Notes: generated from the sequence alone by a model not told the origin. DNA of 46,072 nt from Crocinitomicaceae bacterium (GCA_025210175.1 JAOASF010000171.1:1-46072), one strand, 5' to 3'. Shown: positions 17,861-27,138, counted from the first letter of the stretch. A program made the numbers and translations.

Positions 17861-18586
17861 TTAATGTCGTACGACCACCTTTCTGGTCACAGTAGCAAAT
17901 CCTTCACCAGAAATGGTAATGAAGTATACCCCGTTTTTGAAAGTGCTTGTGTTTAATGTTTTACTTCCATTGAAAGATTCAACCATGATTACGTTACCCA
18001 AAACGTCAACCACTTTTAAGGTTCCTTTATCTACACCCGGTACTTTAATCGAAACCACATCGCTAGCTGGGTTAGGAGAAACAGACAGGGCTACTGTCTT
18101 TTTCATTTCCTTAACTGAAGCAACATTCTTTACGATTACATCCACTGAATCTTGGTAAGGATCCTGAGGCGTTCCAAAGTAATAACGGTAATGAGAATTC
18201 TCTGGGGCATTCGGTGAAATTTTCAAGTTGGCCAAGGCTACATCGTTGTTCGCCAAAGTAACAGCATCTCCCGAGTTCATAACCCAATCATTTGTCGGTG
18301 GGTCTACACAAGTTCCTCCAGAAGCATTTCCGTAACAAACTTGGTCTGTCCATCCAGTAACAGGATCGATTACCTTGCGTGCAACAATTGAATTAACGGT
18401 TCCTCCAGAAACATTTTTAACATTCCAGTCTAGGTAAATGTAATCTGAATTTGAAATGTCAACCGTAATTACTGAATTCACAATATCTTGGCCGTTTCCA
18501 CCTAGCACAGTAATTTCATGATTCTGAGCAAAAGAAGCTCCGAAAAGAAATGTTCCTGCTAATAACGAAAGTATTTTTTTGTTCAT
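17861..18586 (-). CDS. secreted protein with T9SS type A sorting domain
   Basis: The 241-residue protein has a signal peptide (ILSLLAGTFLFGASFAQ). A central beta-sandwich-like region of about 120 residues contains the two non-signal cysteines (QVCYGNASGGTCVDPP, possibly one disulfide). From about residue 165 to the end there is a typical type IX sorting domain: LSVSPNPASDVVSIKV, LKVVDVLGN, FKNGVYFITI and the end VTRKVVVRH. It is therefore exported to the cell surface or medium. The function of the central part is unknown. It has its own promoter (18641-18668) and terminator. Confidence 0.85.
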   Translation of the reverse strand: MNKKILSLLAGTFLFGASFAQNHEITVLGGNGQDIVNSVITVDISNSDYIYLDWNVKNVSGGTVNSIVARKVIDPVTGWTDQVCYGNASGGTCVDPPTNDWVMNSGDAVTLANNDVALANLKISPNAPENSHYRYYFGTPQDPYQDSVDVIVKNVASVKEMKKTVALSVSPNPASDVVSIKVPGVDKGTLKVVDVLGNVIMVESFNGSKTLNTSTFKNGVYFITISGEGFATVTRKVVVRH

Positions 18587-18640
18587 AGGCTGTATACTTA
18601 TTTCTACATAAGTTTAGTTGTGAGACATTTTAGCTCCAAA

Positions 18641-18668
18641 CAAAATTAAAGAAAAGTTTTTGTTTCAA
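18641..18668 (-). promoter_or_regulatory. promoter of the T9SS cargo gene
   Basis: On the minus strand TTG (18666-18668), a 17-base spacer and TAATTTTG (18641-18648) match the Bacteroidetes -33/-7 pattern. The ATG lies 54 bases further on. The 317-base divergent gap 18587-18903 holds this promoter and the facing one at 18825-18858; nothing else was seen in it. Confidence 0.6.
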
Positions 18669-18824
18669 CAAGCTATCAAAACTTTTGCCAAAGTGTAGCA
18701 ATCAAAGTTTGAATCCAATTTGTTTTTCTTGAATTGCCGATTTAAATAACTGATAATAAGAGCTAAAGGTGGTTTCCTATTCAGTAATTCAGAAATTAGG
18801 AAACCAAGACTTTTTCAAAAGACG

Positions 18825-18858
18825 TTGATAATCTACCCTGAAAAATTGGCTATTTTTG
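18825..18858 (+). promoter_or_regulatory. promoter of the TlpA-barrel-Omp28 operon
   Basis: TTG (18825-18827), a 23-base spacer and TATTTTTG (18851-18858) match the Bacteroidetes promoter pattern, with a leader of about 40 bases before the ATG at 18904. Confidence 0.6.
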
Positions 18859-18903
18859 GCTTTCGGCAAGAAATTTGAAACCGATTGACTTAAAACACAT
18901 AAA

Positions 18904-19416
18904 ATGAAGAAATTACTTTTTACACTATTTATTTTTGCACTAGGAGTAAATGTTCAGGCTCAGGAAGAGGGTTTAACAGCAGGAAAGCAAGTTCCATCAG
19001 TGAAATTGATGGATATGGACGGCAACGAAGTCAACACTGCTGAATTGGGGTTTGACGGTCCTGTGGTTATCTCGTTTTGGGCGACTTGGTGTTCTCCGTG
19101 TAAAAGAGAATTGAATACGATCAATGAGGTTTATGTGGACTGGCAAGAAGAGACTGGCGTAACGCTAGTTGCGGTTTCAATCGACGATCAAAAAACAAAG
19201 AATTCAGTTCCACTTTATGTAAATGGAAAAGGTTGGGAATACTTGGTGTTGATGGATCCGAATGGAGATTTCAAAAGAGCCATGGGTGTGAACAATGTAC
19301 CGCATACTTTCTTGATCGATGAAAATGGAGTAATCGTTTATTCTCACAACAATTACGCTCCGGGCGACGAAGAGAAATTGTACCAAGAAATCTTAAAACT
19401 GAAAGGGACTAATTAG
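18904..19416 (+). CDS. TlpA-like periplasmic thioredoxin
   Basis: The 170-residue protein has a signal peptide (LLFTLFIFALGVNVQA) and a thioredoxin fold of the TlpA/ResA type. The redox motif is WCSPC (C63, C66) after VVISFWAT, and the cis-proline region is VNNVPHTFLID. Proteins of this type reduce or oxidise disulfides outside the cytoplasm. It is first in a three-gene unit with 10 bases to the barrel gene; the third gene also has a CxxC pair. A client among these products is a reasonable inference. Confidence 0.9.
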   Translation: MKKLLFTLFIFALGVNVQAQEEGLTAGKQVPSVKLMDMDGNEVNTAELGFDGPVVISFWATWCSPCKRELNTINEVYVDWQEETGVTLVAVSIDDQKTKNSVPLYVNGKGWEYLVLMDPNGDFKRAMGVNNVPHTFLIDENGVIVYSHNNYAPGDEEKLYQEILKLKGTN

Positions 19417-19426
19417 TATTCATTCG

Positions 19427-21097
19427 ATGAGTTCAACTTTAAAATTGGCTATAGGGGCTACGGCACTTTGTAGCCTTTCTTTTGTTTACGGACAGGAGAA
19501 AAGCAATGCACCAAGTATTACAGGTAATATGGAAACAACCGTCCAATACCTGAACGAAGACACCTTAATTGGGGCCAATCAACCCGATGAAAAGGCTTTG
19601 ATGAATACGTATATGAATGTATTTTATCGTCAAGCTGGATTCAAGGCGGGTATGAGAATTGAATCCTACACTCCTCATATTTTAGGATATCCGAACAATT
19701 TCGATGGAACAGGTTTGGGAATGCGTTATTTCGGTTACGAAAACGACTTTGTGGACGTCACAGTGGGCCATTTTTACGAGCAGTTTGGTGCAGGTATGAT
19801 TTTTCGTGCTTATGAAGACAGAGCTCTTGGTTTTGACAATGCCATGGATGGATTGCGCTTGATCGTTCGACCAATGAAGGGGGTTACTTTGAAAGGGGTT
19901 TACGGACGTAATCGCTATCAGTTCTCTGGAGGTAGAGTAATCAATTCTGCAGGAATTGTTCGAGGCGTAGATGGGGAGTTTCATCTCAATGAGTTGGTGC
20001 CAAAATTGAGTTCTTCCAAATTAGATATTTCCCTTGCAGGTTCTATGGTGTCAAAATACCAGGCAGATGATCGAGATGATTTGATTTTGCCCGAAAATGT
20101 AGCTGCTTATGGAGGTAGAGTTCGTTTGGCTTATGGTAAAATTTATACGGATTTTGAGTACATCCACAAGGACAATGATCCGAGTGTAGACAATAACTAT
20201 ATCTACAACACGGGTCACGCAGCTCTTTGGAATATAGGTTATTCGACCAAAGGTTTAGGGATTTTGTTGAGCGCTAAGTCAGTAGATAACTTCTCCTTCC
20301 GATCAGACAGAAACGAAAGTTTGCAAAATGTGTTGATCAACTTTTTGCCGCCAATGAATAAAACGCACACGTATAACTTGGTGGCTTCCTTGTACCCATA
20401 TCAAACACAGCCTGTTGGTGAAATGGCGTACCAAGGTGAGGTTTTGTACACGTTTAAAAAGGGTTCGCCAATTGGTGGAAAATATGGAACGTCTATCAAC
20501 ATGAACGTTTCTACGGCATGGGCACCTGTGCAACACACCAGTGGTTTCGTCAATCCAGACTCGAATCGAGTGTACTACGAAACCAATCTTTTCGACAAGA
20601 GCAATGAACTTTATTGGAGTGATGTGAATTTCAATATTTACAAGAAGTTTTCGAAAAAATTCAACATGACCTTCAGTTATTTCAACATAAGTATCAATAA
20701 CGACGTTACTAAGATTACAAGTGATGCCAAAGGCATTATTTATTCTGACATTTTTGTTCTTGAAACGGGATATAAAATCAACAAAAACCATTCGATACGA
20801 ACAGAATTTCAGAGTTTGACAACCAAGAAAGACAAAGGAGATTGGGCCACAATTTTGGTGGAATACAATATTAGTCCTAACTTTTTCTTTAGTGTAATGG
20901 ACCAGTACAATTACGGTAATCCAGTGGAGGAACTTAGGGTTCATTACTTGATTGGTGTATTTGGATACATTCACGAATCATCGCGCTTTACGCTGACTTA
21001 TGGTCGCCAACGCGCTGGTTTGTTTTGCGTAGGAGGAGTTTGTCGCTTCGTGCCTGCGAGCAATGGTTTGACAGTTAACTTCACTCATAGTTTCTAA
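19427..21097 (+). CDS. outer-membrane barrel protein, DUF6029-like
   Basis: The 556-residue protein has a signal peptide (LAIGATALCSLSFVYGQ) and a long run of alternating beta strands (MRYFGYENDFVDVTVGHFYEQFGAGMIFR, GVTLKGVYGRNRYQF, RVRLAYGKIYTDFEYIH). The C-terminal strand LTVNFTHSF ends in Phe, as many outer-membrane barrels do. The pattern matches what is annotated as DUF6029 in Bacteroidetes. It sits between a TlpA thioredoxin and an Omp28 lipoprotein (10 and 4 bases away). One CVGGVC pair near the end could be a disulfide. No transported substrate is known. Confidence 0.75.
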   Translation: MSSTLKLAIGATALCSLSFVYGQEKSNAPSITGNMETTVQYLNEDTLIGANQPDEKALMNTYMNVFYRQAGFKAGMRIESYTPHILGYPNNFDGTGLGMRYFGYENDFVDVTVGHFYEQFGAGMIFRAYEDRALGFDNAMDGLRLIVRPMKGVTLKGVYGRNRYQFSGGRVINSAGIVRGVDGEFHLNELVPKLSSSKLDISLAGSMVSKYQADDRDDLILPENVAAYGGRVRLAYGKIYTDFEYIHKDNDPSVDNNYIYNTGHAALWNIGYSTKGLGILLSAKSVDNFSFRSDRNESLQNVLINFLPPMNKTHTYNLVASLYPYQTQPVGEMAYQGEVLYTFKKGSPIGGKYGTSINMNVSTAWAPVQHTSGFVNPDSNRVYYETNLFDKSNELYWSDVNFNIYKKFSKKFNMTFSYFNISINNDVTKITSDAKGIIYSDIFVLETGYKINKNHSIRTEFQSLTTKKDKGDWATILVEYNISPNFFFSVMDQYNYGNPVEELRVHYLIGVFGYIHESSRFTLTYGRQRAGLFCVGGVCRFVPASNGLTVNFTHSF

Positions 21098-21101
21098 TAC
21101 G

Positions 21102-22034
21102 ATGAAAAAGATAATTTATAGTTTGACATTAGTAGCGGCTTTGTGGTCTTGCGACAAGGTCGAAAATCCGTATCCACCGAAGCAGGAGGGTGCCTTGAAC
21201 GAAAGTCTTTATCCAGGTGATTTTGCGAATTATCCATGGCCGACTTTTGAAGAGAATACCAACACGGAGAGAAATGTATTGGTGGAAGATTTTACGGGTC
21301 ATAAGTGTGTGTACTGTCCAGCTGCAGCAGATACAGCTCATAAATTAATGGAAGACAAAGAGGGACGAGTTTTCGTTTCTACCATCCATTCAGGCCCAAC
21401 GGGAGAAGAGGCTTTTCAGTCTTATTCATCCGCTCCTTTCACGTACAATTTCACGAATCCGATAAGTATTGCCATTGCAAAATACATCGCTGGTTTGCCT
21501 TCCTCCGGCTTTTCTGGGAATCCAAGAGGTTCGATTTCGAGAAAATTGTATAACAACAATTTTGCATTTGCGGCCAACCAATGGCGAGCAGCTACAATGG
21601 ACTTGTTGAACACCAATGATTTGAAGGTGAATTTACAAGCAGTAGTCAATTACTATCCTGAAACACAAGGGGCTTTTATTCACATAGAAGCGGATGTTTT
21701 AGACGAAAATTTGGATCCCAATAACTTGGGGTTGATCGTCGGTTTTTATGAAGATTCCATCATTAAACCCCAATTGTATCCCTCAACAAGTCCTTATCCA
21801 AACCATATCAATGATAATTATGTGCACCGAGATTTGTTAAAGTTGCACCTGAATGGAGATATAAATGGAACAACCTTGGTGGATGAGTACTTAGTGGATG
21901 GAAAGTATCGCTTTGATTACTCCTACAAGATTTCAGCGCCTTATACTGCAGACAATGCACATTTGTTGATCTATGTGGTCGACAAAACTACTTCGGAGGT
22001 TTACCATGTGATAAAAGAGAAGTTTAAGCCGTAA
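21102..22034 (+). CDS. Omp28-related outer-membrane lipoprotein
   Basis: The 310-residue protein has a lipoprotein signal (IIYSLTLVAALWSC, lipid Cys C17). It then has the Omp28 core, where VEDFTGHKCVYCPAAADTAH forms a thioredoxin-like strand with C69xxC72. The remaining part (ILSLxx-type beta regions, HRDLLKLHLNGD, YKISAPYTADNAHLLIYVVD) fits the family's beta-sandwich half. It is the last gene of the TlpA-barrel-Omp28 unit, four bases after the barrel gene, and is followed by a strong terminator. The family is widespread in Bacteroidetes outer membranes; its task is not known. Confidence 0.85.
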   Translation: MKKIIYSLTLVAALWSCDKVENPYPPKQEGALNESLYPGDFANYPWPTFEENTNTERNVLVEDFTGHKCVYCPAAADTAHKLMEDKEGRVFVSTIHSGPTGEEAFQSYSSAPFTYNFTNPISIAIAKYIAGLPSSGFSGNPRGSISRKLYNNNFAFAANQWRAATMDLLNTNDLKVNLQAVVNYYPETQGAFIHIEADVLDENLDPNNLGLIVGFYEDSIIKPQLYPSTSPYPNHINDNYVHRDLLKLHLNGDINGTTLVDEYLVDGKYRFDYSYKISAPYTADNAHLLIYVVDKTTSEVYHVIKEKFKP

Positions 22035-22062
22035 GGTTCAGTTTGTTAAATATTCAATAGAG

Positions 22063-22096
22063 CTCCATGTCGCACTCTTTGTGGCATGGAGTTTTT
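22063..22096 (+). terminator. intrinsic terminator of the TlpA-barrel-Omp28 operon
   Basis: CTCCATG (22063-22069) pairs with CATGGAG (22085-22091). Four inner pairs extend the stem to 11, and TTTTT follows. Confidence 0.88.
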
Positions 22097-22209
22097 GTTG
22101 ACAAGAAACTAACCGAAAATTTAACAGATAGTTGAAAACTTTTAACAGGCCTTTGCAAATATCGTTGGCCAAGGATCGTTAAATTCGAGGAACTCAAAAG
22201 ACCCATGCT

Positions 22210-22404
22210 ATGCTTGAATTAACAAAGAAGATCCTTAGAGGAGTAAGTTTCGATCGCTTTTTGTTTAAAAAGGAGTTAAACAAAGCTTTGAGTTGGATTA
22301 CCGAACCCGAAGAAATTAAAAAATTCAGAACGTGGTGCATTGTAGAGTTTGGGGATATTTACCCAACCATCGTACGCAATGCCTTTAACCGTTACGCTTT
22401 TTAA
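22210..22404 (+). CDS. small conserved-looking protein of unknown function
   Basis: The 64-residue product is mixed alpha-helical with no signal or membrane segment: LTKKILRGVSFDRFLFKKELNKALSWI, then EEIKKFRTWCIVEFGDIYPTIVRNAF. Codon use is like the neighbours and the ATG is followed by a coherent amphipathic pattern, so I think it is real. Small cytoplasmic proteins of this look occur widely in Flavobacteria, but I cannot name a function. It ends 11 bases before the convergent biotin-carrier gene. Confidence 0.6.
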   Translation: MLELTKKILRGVSFDRFLFKKELNKALSWITEPEEIKKFRTWCIVEFGDIYPTIVRNAFNRYAF

Positions 22405-22415
22405 GTTGAATTGGT

Positions 22416-22880
22416 TTATTCAAATTCGATAAGGATTGCTCCCTTGTCCACCACTTGATTAGGTGCTGTAAAAATGGATTTTACCTTACCAGTTCCTTCC
22501 GCCATCAAAACGTTTTCCATTTTCATTGCTTCCAGAGATAGGATTTCGTCTCCCACTTCAATTTCTTGACCAACTTCTACCGCCAAAGAAACGATACGTC
22601 CAGGCATCGGTGCAGCCAATTCTTTCAATTTCTTCACTTTCGGAATATCCAATCCCAATTGAGAAATCAAGTCATCTAAAGGTCCTTTTTTCTTCACTTG
22701 AAAAACGCGATGGTTGATTTTAATCTCCATCTGATGGTTTTCAGTTGAAAGTGAAACCACTTCTCCATTGAAAACTCTTCCTTTGAATTCAAGCGTAAAG
22801 TATCGCTCGTTTTCCCACTTCACTACAGCTCCACTTGTTGCTGTAATTTCATTTCCATCAAAAGACCACTGTTTTGTCAT
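22416..22880 (-). CDS. biotin carboxyl carrier protein (acyl-CoA carboxylase subunit)
   Basis: The 154-residue product ends in a biotinyl domain with the EAMKMEN motif; K120 is the biotinylated lysine. The domain starts near residue 88 (ELAAPMPGRIVSLAVEVGQEIEVGDEI). The N-terminal half has a beta fold (TLEFKGRVFNGEVVSLS) as in carrier subunits of propionyl- or acetyl-CoA carboxylases of Bacteroidetes. No biotin carboxylase or carboxyltransferase gene is next to it here, so its enzyme partners must be coded elsewhere. It could also serve a decarboxylase or another biotin enzyme. Confidence 0.83.
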   Translation of the reverse strand: MTKQWSFDGNEITATSGAVVKWENERYFTLEFKGRVFNGEVVSLSTENHQMEIKINHRVFQVKKKGPLDDLISQLGLDIPKVKKLKELAAPMPGRIVSLAVEVGQEIEVGDEILSLEAMKMENVLMAEGTGKVKSIFTAPNQVVDKGAILIEFE

Positions 22881-22987
22881 TGTTCAAAAAGGTTTGGGCA
22901 AAATTAACATTATTAGTCTTTGTTAACTACAATTGATTGTGAGCCATGGTTTTTTTGAGCAGTTTTGTGGATTCAAACAAAAACTAT

Positions 22988-25624
22988 ATGAATAAGAATG
23001 TCTATCTAATCGCTATTGGTTTTTCGATTTTGACTGCGTGTGGGGCGCCGAAAAATAAGAAAACGGAAGTGGCGAAAGAATCATCTCAACCAGTGGTTGA
23101 AGAGGTAGTGGTTGAGGAAGAAGTATTGGAGGTGGTTGAGCCTGCTGTGTACAGAGAAACAGAAACAGTTTTAACCGATCTTATTCACACCAAGTTGGAG
23201 GTTCGATTCGACTGGGCGAAAAGTCAAATGAAAGGTTTGGCAACCATTACGGCGAAGCCTCATTTTTATGCAACTGACTCACTTATTTTGGATGCTAAAT
23301 CCATGCAAATCAACGCCGTGAAAATGGATGGAAAAGATTTGACTTTTAGCTATGCAAATGATTTTTTACGTATCCACTTAGGAAGGACATTTACTAGAAA
23401 TCAGCAATACACAATTGTTGTAGATTACATCGCAAGACCGGAAGAACGAAAAGAAGGCGGTAGCGCTGCTATTACTTCCGATAAAGGATTGTTCTTCATA
23501 AATCCAACTGGAGAAGACAAGACAAAAATGACGCACTTGTGGACACAGGGAGAAACAGAAGCTTCTTCGGTATGGTTCCCCACGATCGATTCTCCAAATG
23601 CCAAAACTTCGCAAGAAATTTTCATGACGGTGCAAGACAAATATGTCACTTTGTCGAATGGAAAGTTCATGGGATCAAAGAAGAATGCTGATGGCACGCG
23701 TACGGATCACTGGAAACAAGACTTACCACATGCGCCCTACTTGTTCATGATGGCAGTAGGAGAATTTGCAGTTGTAAAAGATGAGTTCGTACGAGCAGAC
23801 GGAACAAAAATGCCAGTTCATTACTACGTCGAGAAAGAATGGGAACAATACGCTCGCGACATCTTCGGTGAAACCCCGGCGATGATTCGTTTCTTCTCCG
23901 ACTTGTTGAAAGTAGAATATCCTTGGGATAAATACCACCAAATCATTGTTCGTGATTATGTATCAGGAGCGATGGAAAACACAGGAGCTGTCATCTTTGG
24001 TGAATACGCTTACAAGACGAAAAGAGAATTGTTGGATAACAACGACAACAGTACAATTGCACACGAATTGTTTCACCACTGGTTTGGGGATCTCGTTACG
24101 GCAGAATCTTGGTCGAATTTGACACTGAATGAGTCTTTCGCCAATTATTCACAGTATTTGTGGGACGAACACAGACATGGCTTGGATGAAGCAGATTACC
24201 AAGCGCAAAAAGAAGCGGAGGGATATTTTGCATCGGCTCAACAACAGGGGTATCACAACCTGGTATGGTTTGATTACGACGACAAGGAGCAAATGTTTGA
24301 CGGTCACTCATACAACAAAGGTGGACGCATCTTGCACATGTTGAGAAACTACTTAGGAGACGAGGCTTTCTTTGAAGGAATCAGCCAGTATTTGAAGAAA
24401 AATTCATTCAAAGCAGCTGAGTTTCACAACTTGCGATTGGCCTTGGAAGAGGTTTCAGGAAAGGATTTGAATTGGTTTTTTAACCAATGGTACTTGGCAT
24501 CTGGACACCCTGTCTTGGATGTAGAACAAGCTTTTGACCCGGAGAAAAAAGAATTGACAGTTACGGTAAAACAAAGCCAAAATTTGGAAGACTTTCCTTT
24601 GTTTAAATTGCCAATCGATGTGGCTGTTTTTGATGCGAACGGAAAGAAAGTTCATCGCATCTGGGTTGATCAAGTTGAGAACAGCTTTACCTTCCCTGTA
24701 GTGGGTGATTTGAAAGGATTCATTTTCGACAACCAGCAAATGTTATTGGCAAAGGTTCGAGAAACCAAATCGATGGAGCAGTGGGTGTATCAGTACTACC
24801 AGGGTGAGCGCTTTGCTGCTCGTCAGGCGGCATTGATGAATGGCGTGAAGGACGGCAATGCAATTTCAGACAAAATGATCTTGGACGCCCTAAACGATCC
24901 GTTTTGGAAAATTCGTACCATGGCCATTGAAAAGTGTAAAAACTTGTCCGAAGAGAATAAGGTGAAAGCTTTACAAATTGTTAAGAATTTAGCAGTTCAG
25001 GATGCGGATTCATACGTGCGCTCTGCAGCAGTCAACTATATCTCTTCCAACGAAAAAGGGGCCGAGTTGATCACTTTGTTGCAATCTGTGATTGAAAAGG
25101 ATCAATCTTACATGGTAATTGGGTCGGCCTTGAAAGGTTTTGCCAATGAAGATCCAGAGAAAGCAATGATGGCTGCCAAGAAGTTGGAATCAGAAAACTC
25201 TTCCAAAATGCTTTCAGGTATTTGCGGGGTTTACGGAAAATACGGTGGCAAAGATCAGGTAGACTTTATGAGAAGTGCTTTGACTGGTGGTAAAATCACT
25301 GGTTTTGACCAATTGGGGGCAATGAATGCCTTCACTTTGTTGAATAGTCGTTTGGATGTAAAGGATATTTCAGGAAGTGTGGAAACGTATGAAAAATTGG
25401 CTGAAAATGGCGGTTACTACACAAAAATGTTCTTGCCGAAAAACATCGATTACTTGCTGAGAGGATTGAATGAGAAAACCCAGGAACTTCAAGCAGCAAT
25501 AGAGGAAGATACTGCAAATAACGATGTTGCATTGGCCGATGCCAAGCGCAAGGAACTGAAAGAAATCGAGGTTTTGGTTGAACGTTTGTCTTCACTGGCA
25601 ACCCAAGAGGAAACAGAAGAATAA
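22988..25624 (+). CDS. M1-family aminopeptidase lipoprotein
   Basis: The 878-residue zinc aminopeptidase has a lipoprotein signal (YLIAIGFSILTAC, C18), so it is membrane-anchored outside the cytoplasm. The exopeptidase motif GAMENTG lies near residue 327. The zinc site is HELFHHW (H359, E360, H363) with the third ligand E382 in LNESFANY, exactly the HExxH-18-E spacing. The C-terminal third (from about 600) is helical with repeated segments such as MAIEKCKNLSEENKVKALQIV, resembling HEAT repeats. After the lipid Cys comes an acidic low-complexity linker (VVEEVVVEEEVLEVVE). I chose the ATG at 22988; an ATG at 22946 would put 14 extra residues before the signal peptide. Confidence 0.92.
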   Translation: MNKNVYLIAIGFSILTACGAPKNKKTEVAKESSQPVVEEVVVEEEVLEVVEPAVYRETETVLTDLIHTKLEVRFDWAKSQMKGLATITAKPHFYATDSLILDAKSMQINAVKMDGKDLTFSYANDFLRIHLGRTFTRNQQYTIVVDYIARPEERKEGGSAAITSDKGLFFINPTGEDKTKMTHLWTQGETEASSVWFPTIDSPNAKTSQEIFMTVQDKYVTLSNGKFMGSKKNADGTRTDHWKQDLPHAPYLFMMAVGEFAVVKDEFVRADGTKMPVHYYVEKEWEQYARDIFGETPAMIRFFSDLLKVEYPWDKYHQIIVRDYVSGAMENTGAVIFGEYAYKTKRELLDNNDNSTIAHELFHHWFGDLVTAESWSNLTLNESFANYSQYLWDEHRHGLDEADYQAQKEAEGYFASAQQQGYHNLVWFDYDDKEQMFDGHSYNKGGRILHMLRNYLGDEAFFEGISQYLKKNSFKAAEFHNLRLALEEVSGKDLNWFFNQWYLASGHPVLDVEQAFDPEKKELTVTVKQSQNLEDFPLFKLPIDVAVFDANGKKVHRIWVDQVENSFTFPVVGDLKGFIFDNQQMLLAKVRETKSMEQWVYQYYQGERFAARQAALMNGVKDGNAISDKMILDALNDPFWKIRTMAIEKCKNLSEENKVKALQIVKNLAVQDADSYVRSAAVNYISSNEKGAELITLLQSVIEKDQSYMVIGSALKGFANEDPEKAMMAAKKLESENSSKMLSGICGVYGKYGGKDQVDFMRSALTGGKITGFDQLGAMNAFTLLNSRLDVKDISGSVETYEKLAENGGYYTKMFLPKNIDYLLRGLNEKTQELQAAIEEDTANNDVALADAKRKELKEIEVLVERLSSLATQEETEE

Positions 25625-25654
25625 AATCTTGTCTTCGGATTAGAATAAAATTTG

Positions 25655-25684
25655 TTGTGGTTTGGCAAAGTTTGCCTACCTTTG
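25655..25684 (+). promoter_or_regulatory. promoter of the ATP synthase operon
   Basis: TTG (25655-25657), a 19-base spacer and TACCTTTG (25677-25684) match the Bacteroidetes TTG-N19-TAnnTTTG promoter well. The leader to the ATG at 25714 is about 25 bases. Confidence 0.72.
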
Positions 25685-25713
25685 CGCAAAATTTTAAAGG
25701 TCACCCTCTTAAA

Positions 25714-26886
25714 ATGTCCAGAATGACGTTGAGTAACATATTGAAAACAACCGTTTTAGCTATTTCAGCTTTGTTCTTCTCATTTGCCGTTTCAGCAAAT
25801 CCAGAAGAAAATCACCACGGACCGGCACAACACGAAGAGCATGCAGGTCACGATTCTCATGGGGATGCACATGGAGAAGAGCACGAATTCAATGTAGGTG
25901 AAATGATCATGGAGCACATCAAGGATGCTCACGAATATCACTTATGGGGTGGTCACCACGATGCAACTTCAATCTACTTGCCAATCATTTTGTTTGACAA
26001 TGGAATGAAGACATTTTCTTCTTCTTTGTTTTACCACGGAGAGCCAAAGCAAACGATCGATTCCAAAACTGGAGAAGAGGTGAGCTTTATGGCAGGAGTA
26101 GGTGCAGCGGAAGGATATGCTATGTACCATGAGAAAATCTATCGATTGGAAAATGGAAGCTTGAACATCGAAGATGGAGCAGCCTTGAATAGCAAGCCAA
26201 AAGATTTTTCGGTTACTCGTAACGTAATTGCTTTGTTCTTGAGCATGATTGTGATTTTGTTGTTGACCCTATCTACAGCTCGTCACTACAAGAAACACGG
26301 AGCAGTTGCGCCGAAGGGTATTGCGAAGTTTATTGAGCCAATCGTATTGTTCGTTCGCGACGATATCGCTAAGGTGAACATTGACGAGCACAAGTACAAG
26401 AAGTACGTTCCTTACTTGTTGACGATTTTCTTCTTCATCTTCATTTCAAACTTGCTTGGTTTGATTCCAATCTTGGGGTCCAACTTGACTGGTAACATTA
26501 CAGTGACCATGTCCTTGGCGGTTTGTACTTTGTTGGTGACCGTATTCTCAGGAAACAAACACTACTGGCAACACGTTTTCGCAATGCCAGGAGTTCCAAA
26601 ATTTGTATTGATCATTTTAACGCCAATCGAATTGGTTGGGGTGTTGACAAAGCCATTTGCCTTGATGGTACGTTTGTTCGCAAACATCACGGCTGGTCAC
26701 ATCATCATCTTGGCGTTGATCTCCATCATCTTCATTAACAAGAGTGCAGCTTGGGGTGCGTTGTCCGTACCAATGGCTTTGTTTATCTCTGTATTGGAGT
26801 TGTTAGTTGCTTTCTTACAAGCGTACCTTTTCGCAATGCTTTCAGCCTTGTTCATTGGTGCAGCAGTTGAAGAAGCACACCATTAA
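25714..26886 (+). CDS. atpB: ATP synthase F0 subunit a
   Basis: The 390-residue subunit a forms the proton half-channels against the c ring. The C-terminal half carries the conserved helices: TPIELVGVLTKPFALMVRLFANITAGH contains the essential arginine (in MVRLFAN), and LLVAFLQAYLFAMLSALFIG ends the protein. As in other Bacteroidetes the N-terminus is long. It has a cleavable-looking signal (VLAISALFFSFAVSA) and a His-rich stretch (residues about 30-60, at least eight His). I chose ATG 25714; 25723 is possible, and an upstream frame to 25657 overlaps the promoter. It is first in the operon. Confidence 0.95.
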   Translation: MSRMTLSNILKTTVLAISALFFSFAVSANPEENHHGPAQHEEHAGHDSHGDAHGEEHEFNVGEMIMEHIKDAHEYHLWGGHHDATSIYLPIILFDNGMKTFSSSLFYHGEPKQTIDSKTGEEVSFMAGVGAAEGYAMYHEKIYRLENGSLNIEDGAALNSKPKDFSVTRNVIALFLSMIVILLLTLSTARHYKKHGAVAPKGIAKFIEPIVLFVRDDIAKVNIDEHKYKKYVPYLLTIFFFIFISNLLGLIPILGSNLTGNITVTMSLAVCTLLVTVFSGNKHYWQHVFAMPGVPKFVLIILTPIELVGVLTKPFALMVRLFANITAGHIIILALISIIFINKSAAWGALSVPMALFISVLELLVAFLQAYLFAMLSALFIGAAVEEAHH

Positions 26887-26912
26887 TTAGTAATTATTTA
26901 AACACAAATAAG

Positions 26913-27125
26913 ATGTACGGAAGTATAGCAGCAATTGGAGCAGGTTTGGCAGTATTAGGTGCCGCTTTAGGTATCGGTAGAATCGGTGGTTCAGCAATGG
27001 ACGCGATCGCTCGTCAACCAGAGGCTTCAGGAAAAATTCAAACTGCGATGATTATCGCGGCTGCGTTGATCGAAGGTGTTGCACTTTTCGGTGTAGTAGT
27101 TGGTCTACTAGGAAACGCGAAATAA
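26913..27125 (+). CDS. atpE: ATP synthase F0 subunit c
   Basis: The 70-residue hairpin of two membrane helices forms the rotor ring. The polar loop is ARQPEA, and the ion-carrying glutamate is in AALIEGVALFGVV. The residue after this Glu is Gly rather than Ser/Thr, so it looks like a proton rather than sodium type. A strong terminator-like hairpin follows 13 bases after the stop, before atpF. Confidence 0.96.
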   Translation: MYGSIAAIGAGLAVLGAALGIGRIGGSAMDAIARQPEASGKIQTAMIIAAALIEGVALFGVVVGLLGNAK

Positions 27126-27138
27126 TTTTTCGACACAG

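Noticed and set aside
20303-20974. Long minus-strand open frame (223 residues)
   Set aside because: It is opposite the outer-membrane barrel gene, whose signal peptide, strands and operon position are convincing. The antisense product has no recognisable family features.
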